A stretch of 6,561 nucleotides of DNA from Methylococcaceae bacterium. Its GTDB lineage: Bacteria > Pseudomonadota > Gammaproteobacteria > Methylococcales > Methylomonadaceae. Of this stretch, positions 1 through 5,934 are shown one piece after another; the first letter of the stretch is position 1, and the number at the start of each line of letters is the position of its first letter. The DNA is taken from positions 1 to 6,561 of the forward strand of contig PMDM01000373.1 in assembly GCA_003155565.1 (NCBI GenBank). The letters run 5' to 3'. The notes beneath the pieces were generated by a model, which saw only the letters and a list, made by a program, of their open reading frames with translations, was not told the origin of the DNA and searched no databases. Position numbers and translations under genes: made by a program.

Positions 1-37
1 GCAGGAAGCAAGCGGCATCCGGGGGTCGTTTCTTTTG

Positions 38-88
38 GATACTTTTCTTTGGACAAGCAAAGAAAAGTATCTCGCCCACCGGTGCGAG
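38..88. repeat. Hairpin-forming intergenic element at window edge
   Basis: Positions 38-51 (GATACTTTTCTTTG) and 58-71 (CAAAGAAAAGTATC) are a perfect 14-bp inverted repeat around the 6-nt loop GACAAG. A second small stem, CTCGC (71-75) with GCGAG (84-88), follows directly. From memory, sequences of this kind recur as intergenic elements in many proteobacteria; I could not check this. There is no T-run after the stem, so it is not a typical intrinsic terminator. A reading frame is open from base 1 to a TAA at 103-105 (34 codons, ending ...REPALE). It could be the tail of an upstream gene, but the hairpin explains the sequence equally well, so I do not call a gene. Confidence 0.65.
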
Positions 89-129
89 AACCGGCATTAG
101 AATAACCGTCGTGGTAGCGACACAACAGC

Positions 130-160
130 AGTCCTTCGACAAGCTCAGGACGAACGGTAA
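130..160 (+). repeat. REP-like element, copy 1
   Basis: This copy has the core GTCCTTCGACAAGCTCAGGA followed by CGAACGGTAA. It contains a small internal hairpin, GTCCT (131-135) pairing with AGGAC (147-151). The same 31 bases occur perfectly in inverted orientation at 1049-1079, so the two copies bracket nrdJb. Degenerate relatives lie at 3677-3727 and 6393-6436. No transposase gene accompanies it. Confidence 0.8.
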
Positions 161-209
161 AAAACAAATTATAACAAAACATATTTAAAGTATTTCAAAG
201 GAGAACCCA

Positions 210-911
210 ATGGCAGCCCATAAAATCGACAAAAAAATCATCAGCTACAAAGTCTTAAACGAAGACGATAAAGCAGCGGTAATCCAGGCCAGCAATGACG
301 CGCAGGCTGTCGATAAGGAAAGCATGAACGAGAATCTCTCTCGGCCTGAAATCCTGTACGGCTCGACGTACAAGATCAAAACCCCGCAATCGGAACATGC
401 CTTGTACATCACCATCAACGACATGATCCTGAATGCGGACACGGAGCATGAAGAGCGTCGGCCTTATGAAGTGTTTATCAACTCCAAGAACATGGAGCAC
501 TTCCAGTGGGTGCTGGCGTTGACGCGGGTTATCTCGGCGGTGTTCCGCAAAGGCGGCGATGCTTGTTTTCTGGTGGAAGAATTGAAAGCGGTGTTCGACC
601 CCAAGGGCGGGTATTTCAAAAAAGGCGGCGTGTTCATGCCGTCGCTGGTGGCTGAAATCGGCTGCGCGATTGAATCGCACCTTAAGCGTATCGGTATGTT
701 GAAAGACCGGGAATTGGGCGACCATCAGAAGAAATTCCTGGCCGCCAAACGTAAGGAGTTTGAAGCCATGCACACGGATACCGCCGAAATTGATGAAGAC
801 GGGGCATTTCCTGCCAAAGCGTTGTTGTGCGGAAAATGCCAAACCAAGGCGGTGGTGTTGATGGATGGCTGTATGACTTGTTTGAATTGCGGCGAGAGTA
901 AGTGTGGGTGA
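210..911 (+). CDS. nrdJb: NrdJb-type C-terminal subunit of class II (B12-dependent) ribonucleotide reductase
   Basis: This 233-residue protein resembles the separately encoded C-terminal part (TSCPD domain plus Cys-rich tail) of adenosylcobalamin-dependent ribonucleotide reductase, as in Pseudomonas, where nrdJa carries the catalytic barrel and nrdJb the tail. Class II enzymes reduce ribonucleotides to deoxyribonucleotides without needing oxygen; the tail cysteines are thought to re-reduce the active site. Visible features are a TSCPD-like stretch at about residues 50-160, a charged helical linker (~165-195), and a tail with Cys207-x2-Cys210, Cys221, Cys224-x2-Cys227 and Cys232, ending ESKCG. 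A good ribosome site, AAGGAG (198-203), lies 6 nt before the ATG. No nrdJa is visible; it may lie upstream of the window, separated by the repeats at 38-160. A decayed second copy of the 3' end lies at 1702-1817. Family assignment is fairly sure; the symbol depends on nrdJa being nearby. Confidence 0.85.
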   Translation: MAAHKIDKKIISYKVLNEDDKAAVIQASNDAQAVDKESMNENLSRPEILYGSTYKIKTPQSEHALYITINDMILNADTEHEERRPYEVFINSKNMEHFQWVLALTRVISAVFRKGGDACFLVEELKAVFDPKGGYFKKGGVFMPSLVAEIGCAIESHLKRIGMLKDRELGDHQKKFLAAKRKEFEAMHTDTAEIDEDGAFPAKALLCGKCQTKAVVLMDGCMTCLNCGESKCG

Positions 912-1030
912 TTTTTAGGGCTAACACGATAAACTTCTTTCTATATGGGATTCGTAAAGCATCATTTACAGAAATCTCTCTACGGAAGCTTGTAACACAT
1001 TGAACCTGCTAATGGTTAGACAAATTCACC

Positions 1031-1080
1031 ACGAGCAGAATCAACCCATTACCGTTCGTCCTGAGCTTGTCGAAGGACTT
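1031..1080 (-). repeat. REP-like element, copy 2 (inverted relative to copy 1)
   Basis: Bases 1049-1079 are the exact reverse complement of 130-160. The similarity to the copy at 6393-6436 is longer: on the minus strand both continue past the core with GGTAATGGGTTGATTC, giving a longer unit here (about 50 bp). It occupies the centre of the 237-nt gap between nrdJb and the TraF-like gene. The rest of that gap (912-1030) shows no gene, no convincing terminator and no other structure. Confidence 0.8.
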
Positions 1081-1106
1081 GTTAAGCGTTACTTCAAGGG
1101 TATACT
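1079..1106 (+). promoter_or_regulatory. Predicted sigma-70 promoter of the TraF-like gene
   Basis: TTGTTA (1079-1084, four of six matches to the -35 consensus) and TATACT (1101-1106, five of six to the -10 consensus) are separated by 16 bp. Transcription would start near 1113, about 36 nt before the ATG at 1149. The -35 box begins at the last two bases of the repeat copy, so the repeat appears to contribute to the promoter. Prediction from pattern only. Confidence 0.5.
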
Positions 1107-1148
1107 ACAAAACAACATTGGCTTTAAATTCAGGAAATAACCGTCCGT

Positions 1149-1676
1149 ATGAACACAAATAAACCTTCAATGATGCTCGTGTCGATTGCCGCCATCCTGT
1201 TATTGCTATGCGGCGGTTTTTTTACGATGGGGGGCCTCGTCAATACCCGTTCAACGATTCCGCCCGGCTTGTACTGGAAAGTGGATAAACCCTTAACAAT
1301 CGGAAAGACGATTGTTTTTTGCCCCCCAAACCGACCAGAATTTCAGGAGGCGCGAGACCGGGGTGCTGTCAAATCCGGGAGTTGCCCGGATAATTTCGAC
1401 AATATGATGCTAAAAGTAGCCGCTAAGTTTAAAAATAAAGTGACTATCAATGACAGCGGCGTTTATGTTAACGATGCCTTATATCCCCAAAGCAAACCGC
1501 TTGTGCAGGACAAGGAAGGACGACCGATGCCAATATTGACGTTGGATCACTATGAGTTAAAAGAAAATGAGCTGCTGTTGATGTCTGATTCCAATGACGA
1601 TCCGTTCGATAGCCGCTATTTTGGTTTGATCGATGTTGATCAAGTGGATTCTGTGATTAGTCCGATTTTACCTTGA
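1149..1676 (+). CDS. TraF-type S26 family signal-peptidase-like protein (orphan)
   Basis: This 175-residue protein matches the length and layout of TraF, the conjugation-linked signal peptidase (family S26) that RP4-type plasmids use to mature the pilin. Residues 9-31 form a hydrophobic membrane anchor, followed by the catalytic-region motif NTRSTIPPGLYW (32-43), a likely general-base Lys89 in MMLK, a VNDALYP strand (107-113), and the closing box DPFDSRYFG (151-159) with Asp154. Lys89 and Asp154 correspond well to the Lys89 and Asp155 I recall for RP4 TraF. The usual motif is SxPxG; here the aligned position is Thr36, with Ser35 just before it, so the nucleophile is uncertain. The LKR-GLPGD box is also degenerate (LKVAAKFKNKV). 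A weak AGGA lies 13 nt before the ATG. No pilin, relaxase or other conjugation gene is nearby, so the substrate is unknown and the protein may be inactive. Confidence 0.75.
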   Translation: MNTNKPSMMLVSIAAILLLLCGGFFTMGGLVNTRSTIPPGLYWKVDKPLTIGKTIVFCPPNRPEFQEARDRGAVKSGSCPDNFDNMMLKVAAKFKNKVTINDSGVYVNDALYPQSKPLVQDKEGRPMPILTLDHYELKENELLLMSDSNDDPFDSRYFGLIDVDQVDSVISPILP

Positions 1677-1701
1677 TGGAATCAACGTTAAAATGCCGTG
1701 T

Positions 1702-1817
1702 GAAGACGGAACCTTTCCGGCAAAGGCCTTGCTGTGCTGGGTTGCCAGTCCAAAGCCGTGGTATTGATGGATAGCTGCGTGACCTCCCTAAACTGCGGTG
1801 ACAGTAAATGTGGTTAA
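1702..1817 (+). pseudogene. Decayed 3' fragment of a second, diverged nrdJb
   Basis: This stretch aligns end to end with the last 117 bases of nrdJb (795-911) at about 73% identity by hand count (85 of 117). It reads EDGTFPAKALLC in one frame, then a one-base deletion near 1738-1742 shifts the frame, after which it continues CQSKAVVLMDSCVTSLNCG and DSKCG to a TAA at 1815-1817. The intact gene's Cys224 is Ser here. About 19 of roughly 27 mismatches outside the frameshift are at third codon positions, so most divergence arose while it was still a working gene. No 5' part is present: the similarity starts 25 nt after the stop of the TraF-like gene. A short frame from ATG 1693 could be translated for 24 residues, but nothing suggests it is functional. 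Confidence 0.85.
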
Positions 1818-1832
1818 AGTTTGTAGATATAG

Positions 1833-1911
1833 CTACCACAAACTAGAATAGTGGTAGTCAGTTATTGTTTTTGAAGTCGTTAAACAAATACAGTATTTTT
1901 TACCACAAACT
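1833..1911. promoter_or_regulatory. Paired TACCACAAACT repeats, possible operators
   Basis: The 11-mer TACCACAAACT occurs at 1834-1844 and again at 1901-1911, a shift of 67 bp, both in the same orientation. CTACCAC (1833-1839) also pairs with GTGGTAG (1851-1857) as a perfect 7-bp inverted repeat with an 11-nt spacer. The second 11-mer lies where transcription from the predicted promoter at 1865-1894 would begin, and the first lies upstream of its -35. This would suit a repressor binding two sites, but no regulator is identified. A hairpin acting on transcripts coming from the left is an alternative. Confidence 0.4.
1865..1894 (+). promoter_or_regulatory. Possible promoter of the PilZ-like gene
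   Basis: TTGTTT (1865-1870) and TACAGT (1889-1894) are spaced by 18 bp; three of six and four of six consensus positions match. The predicted start near 1901 would leave about a 25-nt leader before the ATG at 1926. Weak boxes in an AT-rich region, so tentative. Confidence 0.3.
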
Positions 1912-1925
1912 TAGGCGTTAACTTA

Positions 1926-3644
1926 ATGAGTTCACACGGGTTAAATCTGTCAAAACCATTCCAGCCCTGTCCATCGCCAAACAATTTGCCATTACCGTTT
2001 GCCATTGACGAAATGGATTTTTCGGGATGGTTGTCCACGCTTGCAAAAGTAAACGATATGGCAAAATGTCAGAAGATTTTACAGGTGTTACAAACCCTGA
2101 ATAATGCTTATCCTCCTGAGCGTAAACTCATTCCTGGCAGGACGCGATTGTTTTTTCTGGAAAAACTGGGCTCGATATTGACAGCGGCTACGGCAATGCT
2201 GACCATTTTCCCGAACATTTCGGACTCGACTTCCGAATCAACTGAAAAGGAGTCGGCCAGAAGTGAAATTTCGGTCTGGAGCAGTCTGGAACTGGGCAAC
2301 GCTTATTCATTATTAAGCCAGGAAGATTGGTTTAAAGAGGACGAATACTACTCTATAGAAGAGAAATCGTTGATTTTGTGTAACGGCATCCAAGCGATGA
2401 GCAGGGGCTTGTTATATATTTTCCAAACCTATACCAAGCCTTATGTTTATTTTTGGCATAAATGTTTTCAATTTTATCGACTTGCCCAGCTTTACCGACT
2501 AACTGACAGTGAATTCAACCCGGATGCGCGGACCATCGATAATGCTTTTAAACGCGTACTCGTGCTTGCCCTGAGCAATACCAATCAGTTTTCACCCCAG
2601 GAAATGCGCACAATTCATGATTTACTGGGACATTACGCATCGTATGCCAGCCTATTGAAGGCAGTGCCAAAGAAGAAATTCAAAGGTATTCCCTCTATCC
2701 ATCTGAAAGGGAATGGGCCGCCCACAACTTCGGATGATGATTCAGATATTCTCGATCCAGACCGTTTGTACATTGCTACCGTTACCGTTGCCAGCAAAAT
2801 TCTTGAAGCGACTTACGATAAACGCGCCCGGTATATTCCCACGGATCGCTTGATGCTGTTGCGCTTGGCAAAAACATTAACCCTCAACGAGCAAAGAAAA
2901 GATCCCAGAGAACCCGCTCAAGGCAATCCTTTAGGCACGGTAGGCTTTGACAATATTGTTCAGTTAATACGCGGCAAAGAGGTCGAAAAAAAGAGCTTTG
3001 TTGAAGAGCCTGGAACGTTTGATCCAAGCCGTCCGGGAGAATTACGTGATCTGAATTATGAAATATCCGGTACTAAAAGCGTAGGCAATGTTGTCAAGGG
3101 GGCTTCAAGCCCCGAAAATTTGGCGAGTAAAGCGGCAAACCCCAGCGCTTTCAAAGTCATTGAATTTACTGATCCATCAGAAATATGGAAAACCCACCGT
3201 ATTTTAGACAGCCATAATTCCAATATGCGGCTTATTGATAAAAGCGCAAAAGGTTACGGCTTATTGTGGACAGACACTCATATAAAACCCAAAGTGGGCA
3301 GTATTATCGGGATATCATATAAAAACCTCACCATCGGCTTGATTCGATGGCTGGCGCAATCCAAAGAAACTGGTATGTTTATTGGTATGGAGTTGTTGGG
3401 TGCAAATGCGAAAGCCGTTAAAGTTTCCAATCCGGGCTACCCAGATAAAGAGGTTTACGCTATTTATTTACCGGGCGACGATTCGGTCAATCAGTCCGCA
3501 AGTTTGGTTTTCATTAATAAAGAATTTCGGCCGGAAGAATTTATTTTTCTGAACAACAATCAAAAAGGCGTTCGCTATCGGCTGACCAAACAATTGCATC
3601 TAACCTCGTTTATCAATCATGTTGAAGTGGTTCGCTCTCATTAA
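1926..3644 (+). CDS. Large protein with C-terminal PilZ-like domain, putative c-di-GMP effector
   Basis: This 572-residue soluble protein has no signal peptide or membrane segment. Residues ~20-330 look mostly helical (leucine-rich, with many aromatics around 150-190), followed by a low-order linker (~330-400) rich in Gly, Pro, Ser and charge. The C-terminal part (~410-570) resembles a PilZ beta-barrel: WKTHRILD, then D438-K-S440-A-K-G443, which fits the PilZ DxSxxG motif, then GYGLLW, KVGSIIGI, LTIGLIRWLAQ and FIGMELLG, which alternate as strands. The arginine motif RxxxR that normally precedes DxSxxG is not seen; only R425 and R435 are near. The layout recalls proteobacterial helical-plus-PilZ proteins whose known members act in surface attachment, but I cannot name an orthologue. 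No Shine-Dalgarno sequence precedes the ATG; the start was kept because the N-terminus (PFQPCPSPNNLPLPF) looks like a natural beginning. It stands alone, with its own predicted promoter. Confidence 0.6.
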   Translation: MSSHGLNLSKPFQPCPSPNNLPLPFAIDEMDFSGWLSTLAKVNDMAKCQKILQVLQTLNNAYPPERKLIPGRTRLFFLEKLGSILTAATAMLTIFPNISDSTSESTEKESARSEISVWSSLELGNAYSLLSQEDWFKEDEYYSIEEKSLILCNGIQAMSRGLLYIFQTYTKPYVYFWHKCFQFYRLAQLYRLTDSEFNPDARTIDNAFKRVLVLALSNTNQFSPQEMRTIHDLLGHYASYASLLKAVPKKKFKGIPSIHLKGNGPPTTSDDDSDILDPDRLYIATVTVASKILEATYDKRARYIPTDRLMLLRLAKTLTLNEQRKDPREPAQGNPLGTVGFDNIVQLIRGKEVEKKSFVEEPGTFDPSRPGELRDLNYEISGTKSVGNVVKGASSPENLASKAANPSAFKVIEFTDPSEIWKTHRILDSHNSNMRLIDKSAKGYGLLWTDTHIKPKVGSIIGISYKNLTIGLIRWLAQSKETGMFIGMELLGANAKAVKVSNPGYPDKEVYAIYLPGDDSVNQSASLVFINKEFRPEEFIFLNNNQKGVRYRLTKQLHLTSFINHVEVVRSH

Positions 3645-3676
3645 CCGATTGAATCTTAGTTAAGGAGGCTTTGCAC

Positions 3677-3727
3677 AGTCTTTCGATAAACTCAGGAGAG
3701 CCATGTCGAACCATGAGCGGAATCAAC
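3677..3727. repeat. Degenerate REP-like element, copy 3
   Basis: AGTCTTTCGATAAACTCAGG is a decayed form of the repeat core. It continues with AGAGCCATGTCGAACCATG, which matches the piece at 6457-6480, and then GAGCGGAATCAAC, which resembles the outer arm of copy 2 (GAGCAGAATCAAC) in the same strand sense. The element is therefore a mosaic of arms. It sits in the 229-nt gap before rimK; the rest of that gap shows no gene and no clear promoter. Confidence 0.6.
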
Positions 3728-3873
3728 TTGATTATAGGTTGAGTGATTGTTTAGTGAAGTATTTGTGCCATAAGCAAAAGGCAGCGCTTAAATCAAGCAG
3801 TTCTTTCTGATGCGGAATAGCCTATTTCATGCCAGAATAAGAACTTTTCACCGCCCTGTTTGATAGCTGATTA

Positions 3874-4806
3874 ATGAAGATCGCAATTTTGTCCCGCAAT
3901 ACCAAATTATATTCGACCGTACGCTTAGTCGAAGCCGCTGAAGCACGTGGACATGAGGTCAGGGTGCTGGATGTTTTGCGGTGTTATATGAATATCACTT
4001 CGCATAACCCGTCTATCCATTATCGGGGCGAAGCGTTGACGGGGTTTGATGCGGTCATACCTCGAATCGGCGCGTCCGTGACTTTCTACGGCACGGCAGT
4101 GTTACGGCAATTTGAGATGATGAATGTATTGCCGCTGAATGAGTCTGTGGCGATTTCACGCGCCCGCGATAAGTTGCGGTCAGTGCAGTTGCTGGCCAGA
4201 AAAGGTATCGGCCTGCCAGTGACAGGATTCGCCAATAATCCAGATGATATTGCCGACCTTATTGCCCAAGTGGGTGGTGCACCGCTGGTCATTAAATTAT
4301 TGCAAGGCACTCAAGGAATCGGCGTGGTAATGGCCGAGACGCATAATGCCGCAGAAAGCGTTATCCAGGCTTTTATGGGGCTAAAAGCCAATATTATGAT
4401 TCAGGAATTTATCAAGGAAGCGGGCGGCAGTGATATCCGTTGTTTTGTGGTCGGAGATAAGGTGGTTGCGGCGATGAAACGACAGGGCTGTGAAGGTGAA
4501 TTTAGGTCTAATTTACATCGCGGCGGCTCCGCGTCCTTAGTCCGGCTAACCCCTGAAGAGCGTTCCACTGCTGTACGGGCGGCAAAAATAATGGGTTTGA
4601 ATGTTTGTGGCGTTGATATGCTGCGCTCCAACCACGGTTCCGTGATTATGGAAGTTAATTCATCGCCTGGCTTACAGGGAATCGAAACGGTTAGCGGCAA
4701 GGATATCGCCAGCTTGATTATTCAGTTTATCGAAAAACGCTTTGAGTCATTGGAAACGGTGGACACAAAATCAGCCGCCCGGACACGCACACGAGGTAAA
4801 GGTTGA
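3874..4806 (+). CDS. rimK: Ribosomal protein S6--L-glutamate ligase (ATP-grasp)
   Basis: RimK adds glutamate residues to the C-terminus of ribosomal protein S6 in the cytoplasm, using ATP; related enzymes make poly-glutamate. The 310-residue sequence follows the E. coli protein (about 300) without gaps through the catalytic part. It has the N-terminal MKIAILSRN strand, [12 protein letters not shown] with Lys100, the ATP lysine Lys141 in [14 protein letters not shown], Glu178 in the hinge QEFI, Asp187, the [11 protein letters not shown] loop (210-220), and metal ligands Asp248, Glu260 and Asn262 in CGVDML and MEVNSSPG. All expected ligands are present, so it should be active. The last ~20 residues ([19 protein letters not shown]) form a basic tail beyond the fold. 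No Shine-Dalgarno sequence is evident, but MKIAILSRN is the usual family start. Its frequent partner, an RimB-type aspartyl protease-like gene, is not in the window. It converges on the next gene across 61 nt with no clear terminator. Confidence 0.95.
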   Translation: MKIAILSRNTKLYSTVRLVEAAEARGHEVRVLDVLRCYMNITSHNPSIHYRGEALTGFDAVIPRIGASVTFYGTAVLRQFEMMNVLPLNESVAISRARDKLRSVQLLARKGIGLPVTGFANNPDDIADLIAQVGGAPLVIKLLQGTQGIGVVMAETHNAAESVIQAFMGLKANIMIQEFIKEAGGSDIRCFVVGDKVVAAMKRQGCEGEFRSNLHRGGSASLVRLTPEERSTAVRAAKIMGLNVCGVDMLRSNHGSVIMEVNSSPGLQGIETVSGKDIASLIIQFIEKRFESLETVDTKSAARTRTRGKG

Positions 4807-4867
4807 TAGGCTTCTATTTGATAGTCGGCATTCATTGGTTTTTGAAATTAAAAGAAAAGCTTACGGC

Positions 4868-5098
4868 TCAAAATCCAAATTCAGAATCGTCAAAATCGTC
4901 AAATTGGTCTCTTAAGCGTTTCTTTTCCCAATAGATTTCAATTTTCCTGCGGGTATCCCTTTTGATGGTTTCCTTTTCGATACCATCGACAGGCGGCACA
5001 AACTCACCTTCTTCGAAAATATCGTCAGCATCGTGTTCGACTTCTGTATTGCTTTGTGAGTCTGTTTTGGCAATCGGTTTAGTTGTCTCTTTCTTCAT
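4868..5098 (-). CDS. Small acidic protein of the PA3496 type
   Basis: This 76-residue cytoplasmic-looking protein starts MKKETTKPIAK and has an acidic middle (DADDIFEEGEF). The C-terminal segment, TRRKIEIYWEKKRLRDQF followed by DDFDDSEFGF, gives a helix of alternating basic and acidic residues ending in an Asp-rich tail. This RRxIExxxExxRLxxx-acidic pattern recalls the small PA3496-type proteins of gammaproteobacteria, which have no well-established function. The frame stays open upstream to 5182, but ATG 5098 is preferred: it follows GAGGTT (5106-5111) with 7 nt spacing, and the extra upstream residues look nothing like the family. It is transcribed towards rimK. Family call moderate; function unknown. 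Confidence 0.7.
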   Translation of the reverse strand: MKKETTKPIAKTDSQSNTEVEHDADDIFEEGEFVPPVDGIEKETIKRDTRRKIEIYWEKKRLRDQFDDFDDSEFGF

Positions 5099-5105
5099 TT
5101 TTGAT

Positions 5106-5111
5106 AACCTC
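5106..5111 (-). promoter_or_regulatory. Ribosome binding site fixing the start of the small acidic gene
   Basis: Read on the minus strand this is GAGGTT, placed 7 nt before the ATG at 5098. It favours the short 76-residue form over initiation further upstream at TTG or ATG codons around 5170-5182. Confidence 0.65.
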
Positions 5112-5181
5112 ACATAAAAATTCTCTCGTTTAATCGCAACACAAGCGCTTACAGCAAAGGGGTATGCCATCATCAAATACA

Positions 5182-5210
5182 ATAATAGCTAGTTTTATGG
5201 GAAATAAAAA
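5182..5210 (-). promoter_or_regulatory. Possible promoter of the small acidic gene
   Basis: On the minus strand, TTTTTA (5210-5205) and TATTAT (5187-5182) are spaced by exactly 17 bp. The -10 is good (five of six) and the -35 poor. The leader would be about 75-80 nt. The remaining intergenic sequence to 5379 contains only a weak GGTGT/ACACC stem (5350-5369) and nothing else I can support. Confidence 0.25.
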
Positions 5211-5379
5211 CGCACTTCCCTTTCCAGTTTTTTCAAGCAGCTAACAATCAATAATTTTAGTCTCTCTTTAATAAAGACAAAGACCAAAGAAGTAAAGTAT
5301 TGTTCCTCGAAATTATGGATAAGTTGGGGATGTACTGGAGATTATCAAGGTGTTTGTCCGGCTACACCAATCGTTAAAC

Positions 5380-5934
5380 TTAATTAGGCTTAGATTGACT
5401 TTTTTCTTGATGTATTAAATTTAAGGTTTTATTTGGGAGGTTTTCGCCCAGGGTTCCCGCACGATAAAGGCGCATTTCTTCATGTACCGTGGTCATGAAT
5501 TTTATTAACTGTGCTTCGCGGGTTATTTTTTCTTCAAAATCTTCCGCCTCCCACATACTGTTCAGCAAGGATTTTGCATGATGGTGGATGGTATGCGCTA
5601 TCGCATCGGGAAGGTGGGCATAGCTGGATTGTATAGCCAGCTTAAGTTGTTGTAACGATTCCAGGTATTGTTGATAGTCTTCGACATCTTCTTTGCAGCG
5701 CGTTTTCAACATGGCAAGTTCTGACTGTTGTCGCGTTTTCAGCAAGGCAATTTCATGTGCCAACTGCACACTTTTTTTGGCTAATTCTGCCGCCAGTTTT
5801 TTGTCAGCAAGAATACGTGCGTGGGAGAGCTTTATCTGCTGATCCTGGTTTGCAGCACGCCAGTCGAGATTTTTATCCTTGATCGAATGGATAAGGTTAA
5901 CAATATTATGAATCTGATGGTTTAATATTTTCAT
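5380..5934 (-). CDS. Coiled-coil protein of unknown function
   Basis: I do not recognise this 184-residue protein. It is hydrophilic, without signal peptide or membrane segment, and almost wholly helical. A long coiled-coil-like stretch covers about residues 30-105, rich in Ala, Leu, Lys, Glu and Gln. Within it LLKTR (64-68) and MLKTR (75-79) recur at an 11-residue spacing, matched by a 10-bp DNA repeat, CGCGTTTTCA, at 5699-5708 and 5732-5741. A His-rich patch follows (HTIHHHA, 114-120), then a second helical segment with EAEDFEEKI and a polar tail. Its ATG overlaps the stop of the upstream membrane-protein gene by 4 bp (ATGA), and there is no separate ribosome site, so it is probably translated by coupling. 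The two products may act together at the inner membrane; that is inference. Confidence 0.7.
   Translation of the reverse strand: MKILNHQIHNIVNLIHSIKDKNLDWRAANQDQQIKLSHARILADKKLAAELAKKSVQLAHEIALLKTRQQSELAMLKTRCKEDVEDYQQYLESLQQLKLAIQSSYAHLPDAIAHTIHHHAKSLLNSMWEAEDFEEKITREAQLIKFMTTVHEEMRLYRAGTLGENLPNKTLNLIHQEKSQSKPN

Noticed and set aside
38..71. Strong 14-bp hairpin as an intrinsic terminator
   Set aside because: No U-tract follows on either side, and the stem is AT-rich; it fits a dispersed repeat element better.
255..842. Long open frame on the minus strand opposite nrdJb (195 codons)
   Set aside because: It mirrors a well-supported gene on the plus strand, shows no recognisable domain, and its His- and Arg-rich composition is typical of an antisense shadow.
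1657..1839. Minus-strand open frame across the nrdJb scar
   Set aside because: It overlaps the end of the TraF-like gene and the pseudogene; no family features and no ribosome site seen.
4401..4700. Open frame on the minus strand opposite rimK
   Set aside because: It lies fully inside a gene with all catalytic residues intact; composition is shadow-like.
5099..5182. Longer 104-residue form of the small acidic protein
   Set aside because: It would start at TTG without a ribosome site and add residues unlike the family, whereas ATG 5098 has GAGGTT at proper spacing.
5350..5369. GGTGT/ACACC stem as a terminator for the coiled-coil gene
   Set aside because: The stem is only 5 bp with a 10-nt loop and has no T-run on either strand.
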